Of a stretch of DNA of 64,000 nt, positions 41,950-50,675 are shown piece by piece. A program made the translations under genes and the position numbers. The notes under the pieces were generated by a model. That model saw only the letters and a list, made by a program, of their open reading frames with translations, was not told the DNA's origin and ran no database searches. The stretch is from Halomonas caseinilytica. Lineage in GTDB: Bacteria > Pseudomonadota > Gammaproteobacteria > Pseudomonadales > Halomonadaceae. Every line of letters begins with the position of its first letter. Positions within the stretch are counted from its first letter, which is position 1. The DNA is taken from contig NZ_BDEP01000015.1 of assembly GCF_001662305.1 (NCBI RefSeq), positions 62,001-126,000 of the forward strand, given 5' to 3'.

Positions 41950-42570
41950 ATGTGGTTATATATTTTTGGGTCAGTGGTGAGGGGAGAGTTAGATCGGCAG
42001 TCGGATGTAGATATGTTGGCTGTTCTGGAAGATAAAAGCGCGCAAGGCAGCCTCCCGAATACATTCCTTGTGTATAGCAAAATGGAGTTGACGGAGTGCT
42101 TTGAAAGAGGCGACCTGTTTTCTCATCATTTGGCAGCGGAAAGTCGGTTGGTTTATTCTTTCGATGGGTCAGATGTGATAAGAGAGCTCGGTATGCCGGC
42201 TCCTTATCAGACTAGCGCTGATGACTTTGAGTGTTTTTGCGATATCTTGGAAGAGGCTCTTCGACAGCTTCGGAGTGGAAGCAACTGCTCAGTATTTGAG
42301 CATGGTTTGCTTTACATGGCTTTGAGGGATGTCGCGATGATTCTTTCTTATCGTGAAAGAGAGAGACCTATCTTCTCGAAGTATGCTCCGTATCGTGTTG
42401 ACCCGAAACTAAAGTTGGATCTTGCAAAGTACGAATCAATAAAAAGCTGTCGTGCAGCGTCTACACGCGGACCTGTTGCAGGGGAGCTTAAGGCTTTGTC
42501 GCGTGATGACCTTAATACCATTGATGACTGGGTGAGATCTTCTAGGAGGGTGTTTTGTGAGAGGCTTTAA
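41950..42570 (+). CDS. MNT-type nucleotidyltransferase domain protein
   Basis: The 206-residue product starts almost at the catalytic motif: FGSVVRGELDRQSDVDML gives Gly7-Ser8 and Asp19-x-Asp21 of the Pol-beta-like fold. This N-terminus is ~15 residues shorter than in typical MNT proteins. A helical C-terminal half follows (EEALRQLRSGSNCSVFEHGLLYMALRDVAMIL), reminiscent of HEPN-like partner helices. MNT proteins are antitoxins that AMPylate HEPN toxins, or are toxins themselves. It sits between the pentapeptide gene (3-bp gap) and a small gene it overlaps by 14 bp. Confidence 0.68.
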   Translation: MWLYIFGSVVRGELDRQSDVDMLAVLEDKSAQGSLPNTFLVYSKMELTECFERGDLFSHHLAAESRLVYSFDGSDVIRELGMPAPYQTSADDFECFCDILEEALRQLRSGSNCSVFEHGLLYMALRDVAMILSYRERERPIFSKYAPYRVDPKLKLDLAKYESIKSCRAASTRGPVAGELKALSRDDLNTIDDWVRSSRRVFCERL

Positions 42571-42859
42571 ACAGAAGATTGAGTGGCAGCGTAAAGTGCT
42601 TGAGTCTGTTAACTCCGGACTCCCCCTTGAGCGACAGCTTCCTGGGCTCACGAAACAGGTAGTACTTGCTTGGGAGTCAATGCATCCTGATCAAGTTAAT
42701 GGGGAATTACGAGAGTTCATTTTGCGAGCGGCCGAGCTTACTGGCTCGATCAATGATTTCAGTGCGCCGATAACGATACCAATTGAGGATGCTCAGGAGG
42801 AGCTAGAACGGCTTTGCATTGTGATTGAAAGAGTAGTCAAATCTGACATGGTGACATAG
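42557..42859 (+). CDS. Small helical protein of the pentapeptide/NTase cluster
   Basis: The 100-residue, mostly helical protein (RGFKQKIEWQRKVLESVNSGL...) starts with GTG overlapping the nucleotidyltransferase end by 14 bp, hence is translationally coupled. It has no motif I recognise. It is the last gene before attR. As the third member of an overlapping trio it may be an antitoxin or accessory subunit. Confidence 0.6.
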   Translation: MRGFKQKIEWQRKVLESVNSGLPLERQLPGLTKQVVLAWESMHPDQVNGELREFILRAAELTGSINDFSAPITIPIEDAQEELERLCIVIERVVKSDMVT

Positions 42860-43202
42860 TATTAAAGGTCAATGTGCCCGGTTTCGAATAACGACGGTTC
42901 TCCCTAGTTTAGTGGTATTTAAGCTTAAAAATTCAAAGCGTGGCTTGGTGCAAGATTTGACGTATCATTGTCGCTTTTGGCCGCAATCGGTCAGCATGCC
43001 TTTGAGTGGTGCAGTCTTACGCTCCCACTGAGGCATGCCATTCGAGATAGGGGAGGCCCAAAACGGTACACCACCGGTACACACACCAGCTTCGTGTGCT
43101 ATCCTCAAATTTCGCTAAACTACTGATTCCAAAGAACTGTACCTTTCGCTCTATTACGGTCGCTTTCCCTTGGATATCAGTAGCTTATTGATTTATAAGC
43201 GA
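42860..43202. other. Non-coding right end of the island
   Basis: No gene is visible in these 343 bp. GGTACAC at 43065 and 43076 (11-bp period) and the inverse CTGTACC at 43137 mirror the GGTACAG pair beside attL, and are candidate arm-type integrase sites. Confidence 0.45.
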
Positions 43203-43245
43203 ACTCATAATCCCTTGGTCGCTGGTTCGAGTCCAGCTGGGCCCA
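43203..43245. repeat. attR: 43-bp direct repeat of the tRNA-Ile 3' half
   Basis: Identical to 21445-21487, from ACTCATAATCCC to CTGGGCCCA. It lacks the tRNA 5' half and the CCA is altered to TCA, so it is not a tRNA gene. It marks the right boundary of the island. Confidence 0.93.
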
Positions 43246-43501
43246 TCAATGAGTGAAGCCTGAGAGGAAGGTGATTTTGGAAGGGGCAGGGCTATTCGAT
43301 CGGCCGGTATTCTGTACCGACTCTTTCATCCGACCCTCCTCCCACTGCTCCAGGTAGCTGTGCAGATGACCAGACTTGCGACACTGAATTGTGCCGGCGG
43401 CGCGATCATCTTGTACTTGGCATGCATGTGCCAGAGGGGGAGGCGCGATACACACCTATGAATTCGGCAACTTCGCCGATGTTCAGTATCTCGTCTGTCA
43501 T
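43246..43501 (-). pseudogene. Frameshifted AlpA/excisionase-like gene remnant
   Basis: A minus-strand start gives MTDEILNIGEVAEFIGV, the first helix-turn-helix half of an AlpA/MerR-like DNA-binding protein. Continuation is split over two other frames (SRLPLWHMHAKYKM; then RKSGHLHSYLEQWEEGRMKESV). Two frameshifts have destroyed it. Abutting attR directly, it may be the relic of an element that used the same tRNA site earlier. Confidence 0.45.
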
Positions 43502-43514
43502 GTTGCCCCCAGAA

Positions 43515-43540
43515 ACAAAAAAGCCCGCGCTGCAGCGGGC
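43515..43540 (-). terminator. Terminator of the 81-residue minus-strand gene
   Basis: Stem GCCCGC / GCGGGC around GCTGCA, with an A-run on the plus strand that gives a U-tract on the minus strand, 45 bp beyond the stop of the gene ending at 43585. Confidence 0.65.
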
Positions 43541-43584
43541 GGTGTCGTGGTCTGATTACTACATCGTGAACTGGACTGCGTTTG

Positions 43585-43830
43585 TCAGAATCTGATCTGG
43601 TCCCAGCTGATGTTTTTTTCCTTTCCAATATAGTCAAGGCTCTTCTCGCAGCCTTCGATGCTCTCACTAAGGAACTCGACGATGTATTCTCCGTTTGGGA
43701 GGCGTTCCTTGACTCGGCAGTTGATGTGTCGGCCCTGACGGTCAAGCACGAAAAACTGTTCTTCTCCCACTTGCAGATGCTTAGCCTTGTCCAACGGCTC
43801 ATCCGCCATCATGATGTCTTTGTCTGCCAT
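43585..43830 (-). CDS. Hypothetical 81-residue protein
   Basis: A short acidic protein (MADKDIMMADEPLDKAKHLQVGEEQFFVLD...) with an SH3-like or small beta-barrel look in its second half (HINCRVKERLPNGEYIVEFLSE). GGAG lies 11 bases upstream of ATG 43830; ATG 43812 is an alternative. A terminator follows. I do not recognise it; the context suggests phage or island residue. Confidence 0.55.
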   Translation of the reverse strand: MADKDIMMADEPLDKAKHLQVGEEQFFVLDRQGRHINCRVKERLPNGEYIVEFLSESIEGCEKSLDYIGKEKNISWDQIRF

Positions 43831-44851
43831 ATTGCCGCTTCTCCGGCCTGTGCGTGATCTCGAAGCTCATTGTCCGCATGGGCCTCTTCCTTCGCTCGGG
43901 CAAGGCCTACCTGGCGTTATCGCCATAGCCGCCTGAATCGTGTCGCAAGGCGCGTGCGGGCCTATACACCTAGAGTAACACTAGGTGGCATCACCCGACA
44001 TGGCTTTGCGATCCTCGCAGCGGCGGTGATCATCACATCTGCCCTATGAGCCTGCCCGATACGGGCCGAGCGATAGCACGACGCCGATGTCGATGAGCAT
44101 GGTTCCTCCTCGGCTTGGCTTTTGCAATCGGCGCATTCACGGCCAAAGTCCACGCAGGTTGGGGGGCGGGTTCTTGGCCTGGCGGTGACATGTTCCAGAG
44201 ACTCGTTTGCCGTGTCTTTTATGATCTTTGCGGCTTGTTCGTATTCGTTTTCGTGGGCGTTGTCTGTGTTGAGCAAGAATTGCGCTTGCAAACGTTTTGG
44301 CGGCATCGAATCGGATGGTTTTGGCCCGGCGCATGAGGGAGGAGGTGGGTAAGCCCGTTTGTACCTTTTACACTGCTTCTGCTGGTAGTGCCGTGGCTAA
44401 TGTCGGGGATCGTGAATGGTATTGGCCATCGCCTGCGCAGAGTCTCGAGCTGATAGTGCTTATCGAGCCGGGTTCGTCAGACTGGTGGCTGGGTCTAGGC
44501 GAAACTCGGTTGGCAGGGTGTGCCCCTGAAACTACCTGTTTCGGAATGCATCTCTTTCGGTTGATCAATCTCCGCCAGCCGGGGCCGGCTCTGTTTCTGC
44601 GCTGGCGGCACGCCACCGGTGGGTGGTCAAAAGGTCTGAACGAGGCATGTGCTGCTGCTCGATAGATGTTTTGGTAATGATGTGCTTGTCTGCTGTATAT
44701 GGCTGTTAATGAAGTAACTTCACTAGACCGGTCATTGAAGGTTACCTGACGTTTCCTGGGGTTACTAAACGACACTTCTTTTGGTTTGGTTTGAGTGGCA
44801 GGGGTTGGTATAGGTTGCCTGTCTTTTAAATAAAACGAAAAGGGGGTTGTC
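43831..44851. other. Gene-poor 1-kb stretch
   Basis: No ORF here is convincing. Overlapping frames on both strands (for example 44297-44665 plus and 44368-44775 minus) lack ribosome sites and known motifs. A GAGGAGG-led 18-codon ORF (MLIDIGVVLSLG, minus strand near 44101) and irregular composition suggest decayed mobile DNA. Confidence 0.4.
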
Positions 44852-45517
44852 GTGAAGGTATCATCCTATATAGACGAAAGGAAGAGTAGGTTCGCCTCTC
44901 ACTCCTTCTTTGGTTTTCTTTATGATTCTTCTGTATCGGTTGAAAGGCGGATTTCGTTTCTCCCGCGCCTTTCACACTTTGTGATGAGTTTTGCCGATAT
45001 AAGCCAATATATATTGCCTTTTGAATCACCGGAAAACGACCTGGAGCGAGCTATAAATGTCCACTCAGAGGAGGATGCGAATCATTGGCAGTGGTTCATC
45101 AATGATCTGAAACGTATGGAGAAAAGCAGTGGAGGCTTGCTGACTGATCATATATTGTTTCTTTGGTCGGGTGAGAATAAAAATGGGAGGCTGCTAACGT
45201 ACAAGTTGATAAGTCTCATAGCGGGCCAGCCGGCCAAGATGAGGCTGGTGGCTGTTGAGGTCATGGAGGCGGCCGGGAACGCATTTTTTGAAGCTCTCGC
45301 CGATGTCACCAAAGAGATAAGTCCCGCTCTGGAGTATTGTGGAGAGCTTCACCTCAGTCATGAAACTGGGCATACCATAGGTAGCGACGAGGAGCTGGTT
45401 GATGCAGTCGAGTATTCGCCAGAAGAGATGAAGCAAGTCCGGGCGATCATAGATGATGGGTTCTTGGCCTTCGAGAACTTCTTCACCGAGCTGGAAGAAA
45501 ATACCAGGCCACGCTGA
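44852..45517 (+). CDS. Putative heme-oxygenase-fold iron protein
   Basis: The 221-residue all-helical protein has histidine/acid clusters spaced like the heme-oxygenase-like diiron family: ERAINVHSEEDANHWQWF in the first half and ELHLSHETGH in the second. These could bind a metal pair. The family is my guess from pattern only; relatives include oxidases acting on small metabolites or fatty acids. Start is GTG at 44852, with AAAAGGGGG upstream. It stands alone and is AT-richer than the host backbone. Confidence 0.4.
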   Translation: MKVSSYIDERKSRFASHSFFGFLYDSSVSVERRISFLPRLSHFVMSFADISQYILPFESPENDLERAINVHSEEDANHWQWFINDLKRMEKSSGGLLTDHILFLWSGENKNGRLLTYKLISLIAGQPAKMRLVAVEVMEAAGNAFFEALADVTKEISPALEYCGELHLSHETGHTIGSDEELVDAVEYSPEEMKQVRAIIDDGFLAFENFFTELEENTRPR

Positions 45518-45797
45518 AATGGGCCGGCATTCCGAGCCTGATGACCGTTACCCTCGTCGAAGGGCAGCGGTCGAGCTCCCGCGCAGCGACAGGCGGTTGA
45601 TGGTGCGGATCATACCCGGAGGGGCTTTCTGGCGGTGACGGTTGCGGCAAGCACAGGGTAGCCGCTCGATGCGTCGGCAGGGGCTTGGTCTTGGCCAGGA
45701 ATTCCATGTCAATTTTCTGAACTTTCGGCAGTGCCAGGCGGTATTATAGGTTGTGTGACCTTTTGGATCTTTCCCTTTCCATCTCGCAGGCACTCAA

Positions 45798-45971
45798 ATG
45801 ATAAAAGGTTTCATTATCTGCTTTGCGTTTCTGGTGGTACAGCTGATGGTATTGAGTCACATCGACAATCGGCAAAATCAGGCGTCCCGGGATGTCCGGC
45901 CATCGTCCCCTGTGGTGTATAGCTCTCATCGTGAGGAGAAGGAAGAAGTGGACAAGAAAGATATGGCCTGA
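45798..45971 (+). CDS. Small single-pass membrane protein
   Basis: A 57-residue ORF, MIKGFIICFAFLVVQLMVL followed by a polar charged tail (SSHREEKEEVDKKDMA). One hydrophobic segment could be a membrane anchor or uncleaved signal. The ribosome site is weak. Function unknown; the next gene downstream is also a membrane protein. Confidence 0.45.
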   Translation: MIKGFIICFAFLVVQLMVLSHIDNRQNQASRDVRPSSPVVYSSHREEKEEVDKKDMA

Positions 45972-46099
45972 GCCTGAGTAGCCACGATGCTTGGTCCCTC
46001 TGGGCCTCATCGAGGGGTAAGGCCTGAAGCCTGAAGGTGCTGTTCGTTCACGTGACCATCTGGTAGCCACGCGTTTCTCGACGATTGGGGAAAATTGAT

Positions 46100-46498
46100 A
46101 TGTTTTTCACTCTATTATTGGCCACGTTGGGGATCGCCATCGTCGTTTCCATGGTGGTCGTGCTGTTATTCAACAAGCCGGTCGGCAAAATCCTCTCGCG
46201 GATCGTCAAGGACGAGATCAGCGGCGCTTGGCATCGGTACATTACCTTCGCCGGTTTCGTTGTCGGTGTATCAGGTGGCGTCAGAATCTATGACCTGGAG
46301 CGATACATCAATGCTCGCGACCAGAACGTTGACGCTTTGGCGTTGACCGCGGAGCGTTGGACGCTGGAAGTCTATCGAACCATCATCGAAACGCTGCAAA
46401 GCATTGCCTGGATGTATCTGCTCGTGTTCATCGTGGCCCTGATCGCCTACGTGATCGTTCGGGGATTGGAGTTACGGCCTGGACGGGATGATGCCTAG
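46100..46498 (+). CDS. Hypothetical membrane protein
   Basis: The 132-residue protein has an N-terminal helix (FFTLLLATLGIAIVVSMVVVLLF), a central polar part (GKILSRIVKDEISGAWHRYITFAGFVVGVSGGVRIYDLERYI) and a C-terminal helix (SIAWMYLLVFIVALIAYVIVRGL). GGGG lies upstream of ATG 46100. It is not recognised. It converges on the PIG-L gene 83 bp away. Confidence 0.6.
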   Translation: MFFTLLLATLGIAIVVSMVVVLLFNKPVGKILSRIVKDEISGAWHRYITFAGFVVGVSGGVRIYDLERYINARDQNVDALALTAERWTLEVYRTIIETLQSIAWMYLLVFIVALIAYVIVRGLELRPGRDDA

Positions 46499-46581
46499 GC
46501 GTACTCGCAGCCTGCACGCGTCTTGCTGACGTCGAAACGCCCTCGATCAGCATGGTCGTGGCGCATGCCGGGTCTCGTGGG

Positions 46582-47877
46582 TCATTCGCCATCGAACGAT
46601 GCCAGAAAGGCCTCCGCGTTCGTTTGGACGAAGACTTCGTGAGCCTTGATGTGAGTCTGGAAGTAGTCGTGCTGTCCATAGCATGGCCAATCACGGGGAG
46701 AAAGCCCGCTCAGTCGGCGCTTCGTGGCGCGTTTCAGGCGACGCTCCCACCCCGGTTTGTCCCTGAGGTCGTGCATGCTGTCCATGGCCACGGCCTTCTC
46801 GCGTTGGGTTTCCAGATCGAGTGGCTGACTGTAGAGCGACCAAGGGCCCAATCGAGACTGGGCATACTGTACCGGCCAGATGCCGGCGGCGGCATGGGCC
46901 GGCCCTCGCGGGAAGCCCCGCTGGCTCCTGAGGTGGTTGGCATACAACAGCACGCGTTGTGGCCGGTGCCCGGCGCCCCGCATGGCCAGCGCCAGGGCCT
47001 GGGAGGACGCTCGATGGTCGGGATGGGGGTCGAGCTCGGGGTGCGGTGTCACCACGGTGCTGGGGCGAATCTCATCGAGTAGACGTTCGAGGTCGGCCAG
47101 CAGGTCGCTGCCTCGATTCTCGGGGCCGTTCGCGCGCTCATCGGAGGCCAGTGGTCCCGGGTTCCACCCTCGAAAATCGGCAGGGCTGAGCGTTTCGTCG
47201 CCGAGCGATGGCTGGGGGATGGTCGGTGTCTCCAATAGCGCACCAAGGGTGTCATTGAAATAACCGAGCATGTACAGCCGTTCCGGGGAGAGACCGGCCA
47301 GCATGGGCGTGGTGGCACTGTTCCAGGCTCGGATCCAGCCTTTGCGACGGCTGGCGCTTTTCAGGTCTGGGTCGAGGAAGGGCAAGTATTGCCGATCGAG
47401 ACGTTTTTGGTACTCGCCGGCGGTCAGGGTCAGGATCCAGGCGCGCTCGGCATGTTGGCGATAGAGACCATAGGCCGCGAGTTCGGCATCGTCCGGGTGA
47501 GGGGCAATGATCACCAGGGGGCCGTCATCCAGTGGTGGTCGGGGAAAACCGAGTAGTCGTGCCTGGGATGACAAGCGGCACCCTTGAGGGGACAGTGTGA
47601 CGGCAGTCAGGTCGTCGATGCCGTTGAGGTTGAGCAGGCGTTTGCCGGACTGTCGCGTTTCCAGATACTGGGTGAACCGGGGCCGATCATGTTCTGCCAC
47701 TGTAATGCCGGGCAGTCGCCAAAGACCAGGGGCCGTATACTGGATCTCCAGCATCCATGTCCACCCCAGCGTACCGAGTTCGGCAGACGCCGTGCGCAGG
47801 CGGCCTTGGTCGTCGATCCTGGCTTGCATGTCGTGCTCAGGGGCCAGCGGCAGGTAGTGGTCATGAACTCGGGACAT
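46582..47877 (-). CDS. PIG-L (LmbE-like) deacetylase
   Basis: The 431-residue protein contains the PIG-L zinc-hydrolase motif IIAPHPDDAELAAYG (His-x2-Asp-Asp) at about residue 130 and the second motif HPELDPHPDHRASSQAL. The enzymes remove N-acetyl groups from sugars such as GlcNAc in glycolipids and polysaccharides. An extra ~125-residue N-terminal domain precedes it. It overlaps the glycosyltransferase gene upstream by 17 bp, so the two are co-translated. Context with a WaaL-like ligase and PAP2 phosphatase points to LPS or capsule modification. Confidence 0.85.
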   Translation of the reverse strand: MSRVHDHYLPLAPEHDMQARIDDQGRLRTASAELGTLGWTWMLEIQYTAPGLWRLPGITVAEHDRPRFTQYLETRQSGKRLLNLNGIDDLTAVTLSPQGCRLSSQARLLGFPRPPLDDGPLVIIAPHPDDAELAAYGLYRQHAERAWILTLTAGEYQKRLDRQYLPFLDPDLKSASRRKGWIRAWNSATTPMLAGLSPERLYMLGYFNDTLGALLETPTIPQPSLGDETLSPADFRGWNPGPLASDERANGPENRGSDLLADLERLLDEIRPSTVVTPHPELDPHPDHRASSQALALAMRGAGHRPQRVLLYANHLRSQRGFPRGPAHAAAGIWPVQYAQSRLGPWSLYSQPLDLETQREKAVAMDSMHDLRDKPGWERRLKRATKRRLSGLSPRDWPCYGQHDYFQTHIKAHEVFVQTNAEAFLASFDGE

Positions 47878-49039
47878 CGGCTGACTCGCTGCGGTGTTCG
47901 ATGAGGTCGAGAAATTCGCCAACGATCCTGGGCTCTGCGAACCGTTCCACCCACGCAGGCCGTATCGTGATGGGCGATGTTACCGCCTTGAGCATCCCCT
48001 CGGCCAATGCGGCGGCGGTGGGCTCGGTTACCAGGTCCCGTTGCTCGTCGATCAATACTTCTGCGATCCCTCCTGATGCTTGAGTGGCAACACAGGGCGT
48101 ACCGAGTGCCAGGGCTTCGATCAGGACGATGCCCAGCCCCTCGAAGCGAGAGCTGAGCACGAGGGCGTCAGCACGTGCCACCCAGGGGTAGGGGTTGGCT
48201 TGTTGGCCGAGGAAATGGACGACCTCTTCGAGACCCAGTCGTTGGGTCAAGGCTTCCAGCTTGGGGCGCTGCGATCCATCGCCGATGATCACCAGCCGAT
48301 GCGTCAATCCCTGGCGGCGAGCCAGGGCGAAGGCCTCGAGCAGGAGGGTTTGCTGCTTCACGGGTACCAGGCGTGCGACGTGTACCAGAAAAGGCCCCGG
48401 AATGACCGGAGAGGGAGCTTCCTGGGCCTTGTGGCGCAACTCGGCAATGGGCACGGCGTTGTAGATGACGCGGGTGGCGTCGAGCGTCACTCGCTGTTCG
48501 GTCAGGTAGGCATGAAGACTTGTCCTCACGCCTTCGGAAACGCAGACCACGCGCTTGCCCTGGAATAGCCGACGTGTCAGCCAGCGGCCCCAGGCATTCC
48601 GGGAGAAGCGTCCCGTCACCGCTTCCACGACTCGCCAGGCGCGAGGATCCTGAACCCGCCATAGCATCTCGAAGGCCCCTTGGCCGCGGAGCAGGATGAG
48701 ATCCAGGGGACCATATCGGCGTTCCGTGTCAGCGACGAAGGCGTCGAAGGCTCGACTGCAGCGCCATCCCTGCCAGACGAATCTCGAGTGGGGCAGGAGA
48801 GGGGCGAGCACCAGGCGGCTCAGCAGATGCCAGCCCATTCCCGCCAAACCGCTCCGCTGCTCCCTGTCGAGGTCCCGGCAATGGACGATCACGTCAGGAT
48901 GAGGGGTGTGGGTCGGTTGCCCTTTCAGAACCAGCAGGTGGACCTCGTGACCGGCCGCGGCCATGGCATTGGCCAAGGTCAGGCTGGCTTGTTCGATGCC
49001 GCCGGTACCAAGGCGGCGCAGGGTGATGAGGAGTCTCAT
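47861..49039 (-). CDS. GT4-family glycosyltransferase
   Basis: The 392-residue GT-B enzyme has the N-terminal LRRLGTGGIEQASLTLANAM loop and a C-terminal domain with VHVARLVPVKQQTLLLEAFALA, VIIGDGSQRPKLEAL and the EX7E-type segment SRFEGLGIVLIEALALGTP. Such retaining enzymes transfer a sugar from an NDP-donor to the growing core or O-chain at the inner membrane. ATG 49039 is the likely start; six more residues are in frame upstream. It is divergent from the ligase gene and overlaps the PIG-L gene. Confidence 0.88.
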   Translation of the reverse strand: MRLLITLRRLGTGGIEQASLTLANAMAAAGHEVHLLVLKGQPTHTPHPDVIVHCRDLDREQRSGLAGMGWHLLSRLVLAPLLPHSRFVWQGWRCSRAFDAFVADTERRYGPLDLILLRGQGAFEMLWRVQDPRAWRVVEAVTGRFSRNAWGRWLTRRLFQGKRVVCVSEGVRTSLHAYLTEQRVTLDATRVIYNAVPIAELRHKAQEAPSPVIPGPFLVHVARLVPVKQQTLLLEAFALARRQGLTHRLVIIGDGSQRPKLEALTQRLGLEEVVHFLGQQANPYPWVARADALVLSSRFEGLGIVLIEALALGTPCVATQASGGIAEVLIDEQRDLVTEPTAAALAEGMLKAVTSPITIRPAWVERFAEPRIVGEFLDLIEHRSESADVPSS

Positions 49040-49313
49040 AGAGGGGCTGGGGTGCAATGGCGAGTCGTTCGGAGAATTGAGGCGGCGAAAAGGGGTGGCT
49101 CACTCATGGATGGGTATCCGTATCCAAGGTCGGGAAACACTCGATTCACCATGCTACCCGTTTTGTGTCCTGGCCGGTATGCATCCTGTCGGAACCGTGT
49201 TGCATATGGCTCTGGGCGTTCACTGATACCGCCTTGGGCGGCGGGCTGCATGGTGTACTCGCCATGCTTGCTTCGGTATTGTACGTGCCTCCGAATATGC
49301 AAGGCGAGACATC

Positions 49314-50675
49314 GTGAAACCGCAACAGATCTGGGAGTCTCCCGTTGAATGGTCATGCTCTCGGGGTATCTGGGGGCTGGGGGTCATCACCCTGCTGATC
49401 TATACGGGCGGGCAAATACTATGGCCGGAGGTGGGATCGAACGCCGAAACGGTCATGGCGCTGCTTGGGTTGGTGATGGTGCTGGTCCAGGGGAAGGACA
49501 TCCTCCGTAGTGCGGCGCTCTGGTTGCTGCTGGCGGTGGTCATGGTGCAAGTACTGGCCTGGGTGCTGGGCTACTTCCATCATCCCCAGTGGGTGGCCGA
49601 CAATCCGCAGGTCGACCGGCTCGCCAAACTGTTTGTCTTCATCGCCGTGGCGTGGTGGCTGGGAGGAAGTACCCGTAACACCTTGCGGGCCTGGGGGCTG
49701 GCGGTTGCCGGTTTGATACTTGCCAGCGTCGTCCAGGGAGATGGGCTCCAGGAGTGGGTCCGCGGCCTCGAGGGCCACCGTGTAGGGTTCGGTGTCCGCA
49801 ATTACCAGCACGGCGCCATGTTGTTCGGGGTGGCATTGCTGGGACTGACGGTATTCGCCTTCCGCATCATGGCGCCCGGACGCTGGCGAGCCGTTCGGGT
49901 CATTGGCTGGTGCCTGATATTCCTGTTGACCGTTATCGCCGTCATGATCGGGCAGACACGCGCCGTGCTGCTGGCGCTGGCGTTGTCATTACCGTTCGTG
50001 CTGTTGATCTGGCTACTGAGCATGCGCCTGCTTGGTGGTGGGCGTCTCAACCGCCGTCTTCTGGTCATGGGGAGTGGCATCGCGTTGCTCGTCCTCCTGG
50101 GAGCCGGCACCTTGCTCAAGGGACCGCTCATGGAACGGGTGAGCAAGGAGTCCCAGGTCATCGACATGCTGCTCGAGGGCCAGATCGACGATATTCCCTA
50201 TACCAGCATCGGCATTCGCATCCATTCCTGGCAGGCCGCGTTCGAGTGGATTCAGGAACGCCCGATCGTTGGCTGGGGAGGCACAGGACGCCGTTTGGTC
50301 ATTGACCATACGCCCTGGCTGCCGGCATCGGTCAAGCAAGATTTTGGTCACTTGCACAACTACTTCCTCGAGATATGGGTCGCCTATGGCCTGATTGGTG
50401 TGGGCGTGATCGGGGCATTGGCATCATGGGTTGGGCTCGCCACATGGCGGGCCTGGCGTGGTGGCGTCCTCCCGGGTGACATGGCGCTGTTCGGTGCCGG
50501 TTTTTTCCTTTACTGGTTGGTGGTCAATCAGTTCGAGTCATACAACTCCTTCTGGACGGGTGTCTACGTGCATAACCTGGTGGTGGGTGGGCTTGTCACC
50601 CATTACTGGCGTTGGCAGCAGGAGAGCAGGAAGACACCCCCTCCCGCCCAATGTTCTTCGGAGTGCCCGCAATGA
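49314..50675 (+). CDS. O-antigen ligase family (WaaL/Wzy_C) membrane protein
   Basis: The 453-residue protein has about 11 membrane helices and the Wzy_C-domain periplasmic loop. The loop carries GQTRAVLLALAL, RIHSWQAAFEWIQERPIVGWGG and the catalytic-type histidine segment GHLHNYFLEIWVAYGLIG. Ligases join polymer from undecaprenyl-pyrophosphate to lipid A-core. Start is GTG at 49314 with AAGGCGAG upstream. It overlaps the PAP2 gene as ATGA, which fits recycling of the lipid carrier released by ligation. Confidence 0.85.
   Translation: MKPQQIWESPVEWSCSRGIWGLGVITLLIYTGGQILWPEVGSNAETVMALLGLVMVLVQGKDILRSAALWLLLAVVMVQVLAWVLGYFHHPQWVADNPQVDRLAKLFVFIAVAWWLGGSTRNTLRAWGLAVAGLILASVVQGDGLQEWVRGLEGHRVGFGVRNYQHGAMLFGVALLGLTVFAFRIMAPGRWRAVRVIGWCLIFLLTVIAVMIGQTRAVLLALALSLPFVLLIWLLSMRLLGGGRLNRRLLVMGSGIALLVLLGAGTLLKGPLMERVSKESQVIDMLLEGQIDDIPYTSIGIRIHSWQAAFEWIQERPIVGWGGTGRRLVIDHTPWLPASVKQDFGHLHNYFLEIWVAYGLIGVGVIGALASWVGLATWRAWRGGVLPGDMALFGAGFFLYWLVVNQFESYNSFWTGVYVHNLVVGGLVTHYWRWQQESRKTPPPAQCSSECPQ

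Noticed and set aside
43203-43250. Possible second tRNA gene
   Set aside because: Only the 3' half is present, with no D-arm or 5' acceptor strand and a changed CCA. It is the right attachment site.
43326-43802. 158-residue minus-strand ORF
   Set aside because: Its N-terminal part is the wrong frame of the 81-residue gene, it crosses that gene's terminator, and its only meaningful piece belongs to the broken AlpA-like gene.
44297-44775. Opposed ORFs of 122 (plus) and 135 (minus) residues
   Set aside because: Both lack ribosome sites and family motifs and overlap each other almost completely. Neither can be preferred.
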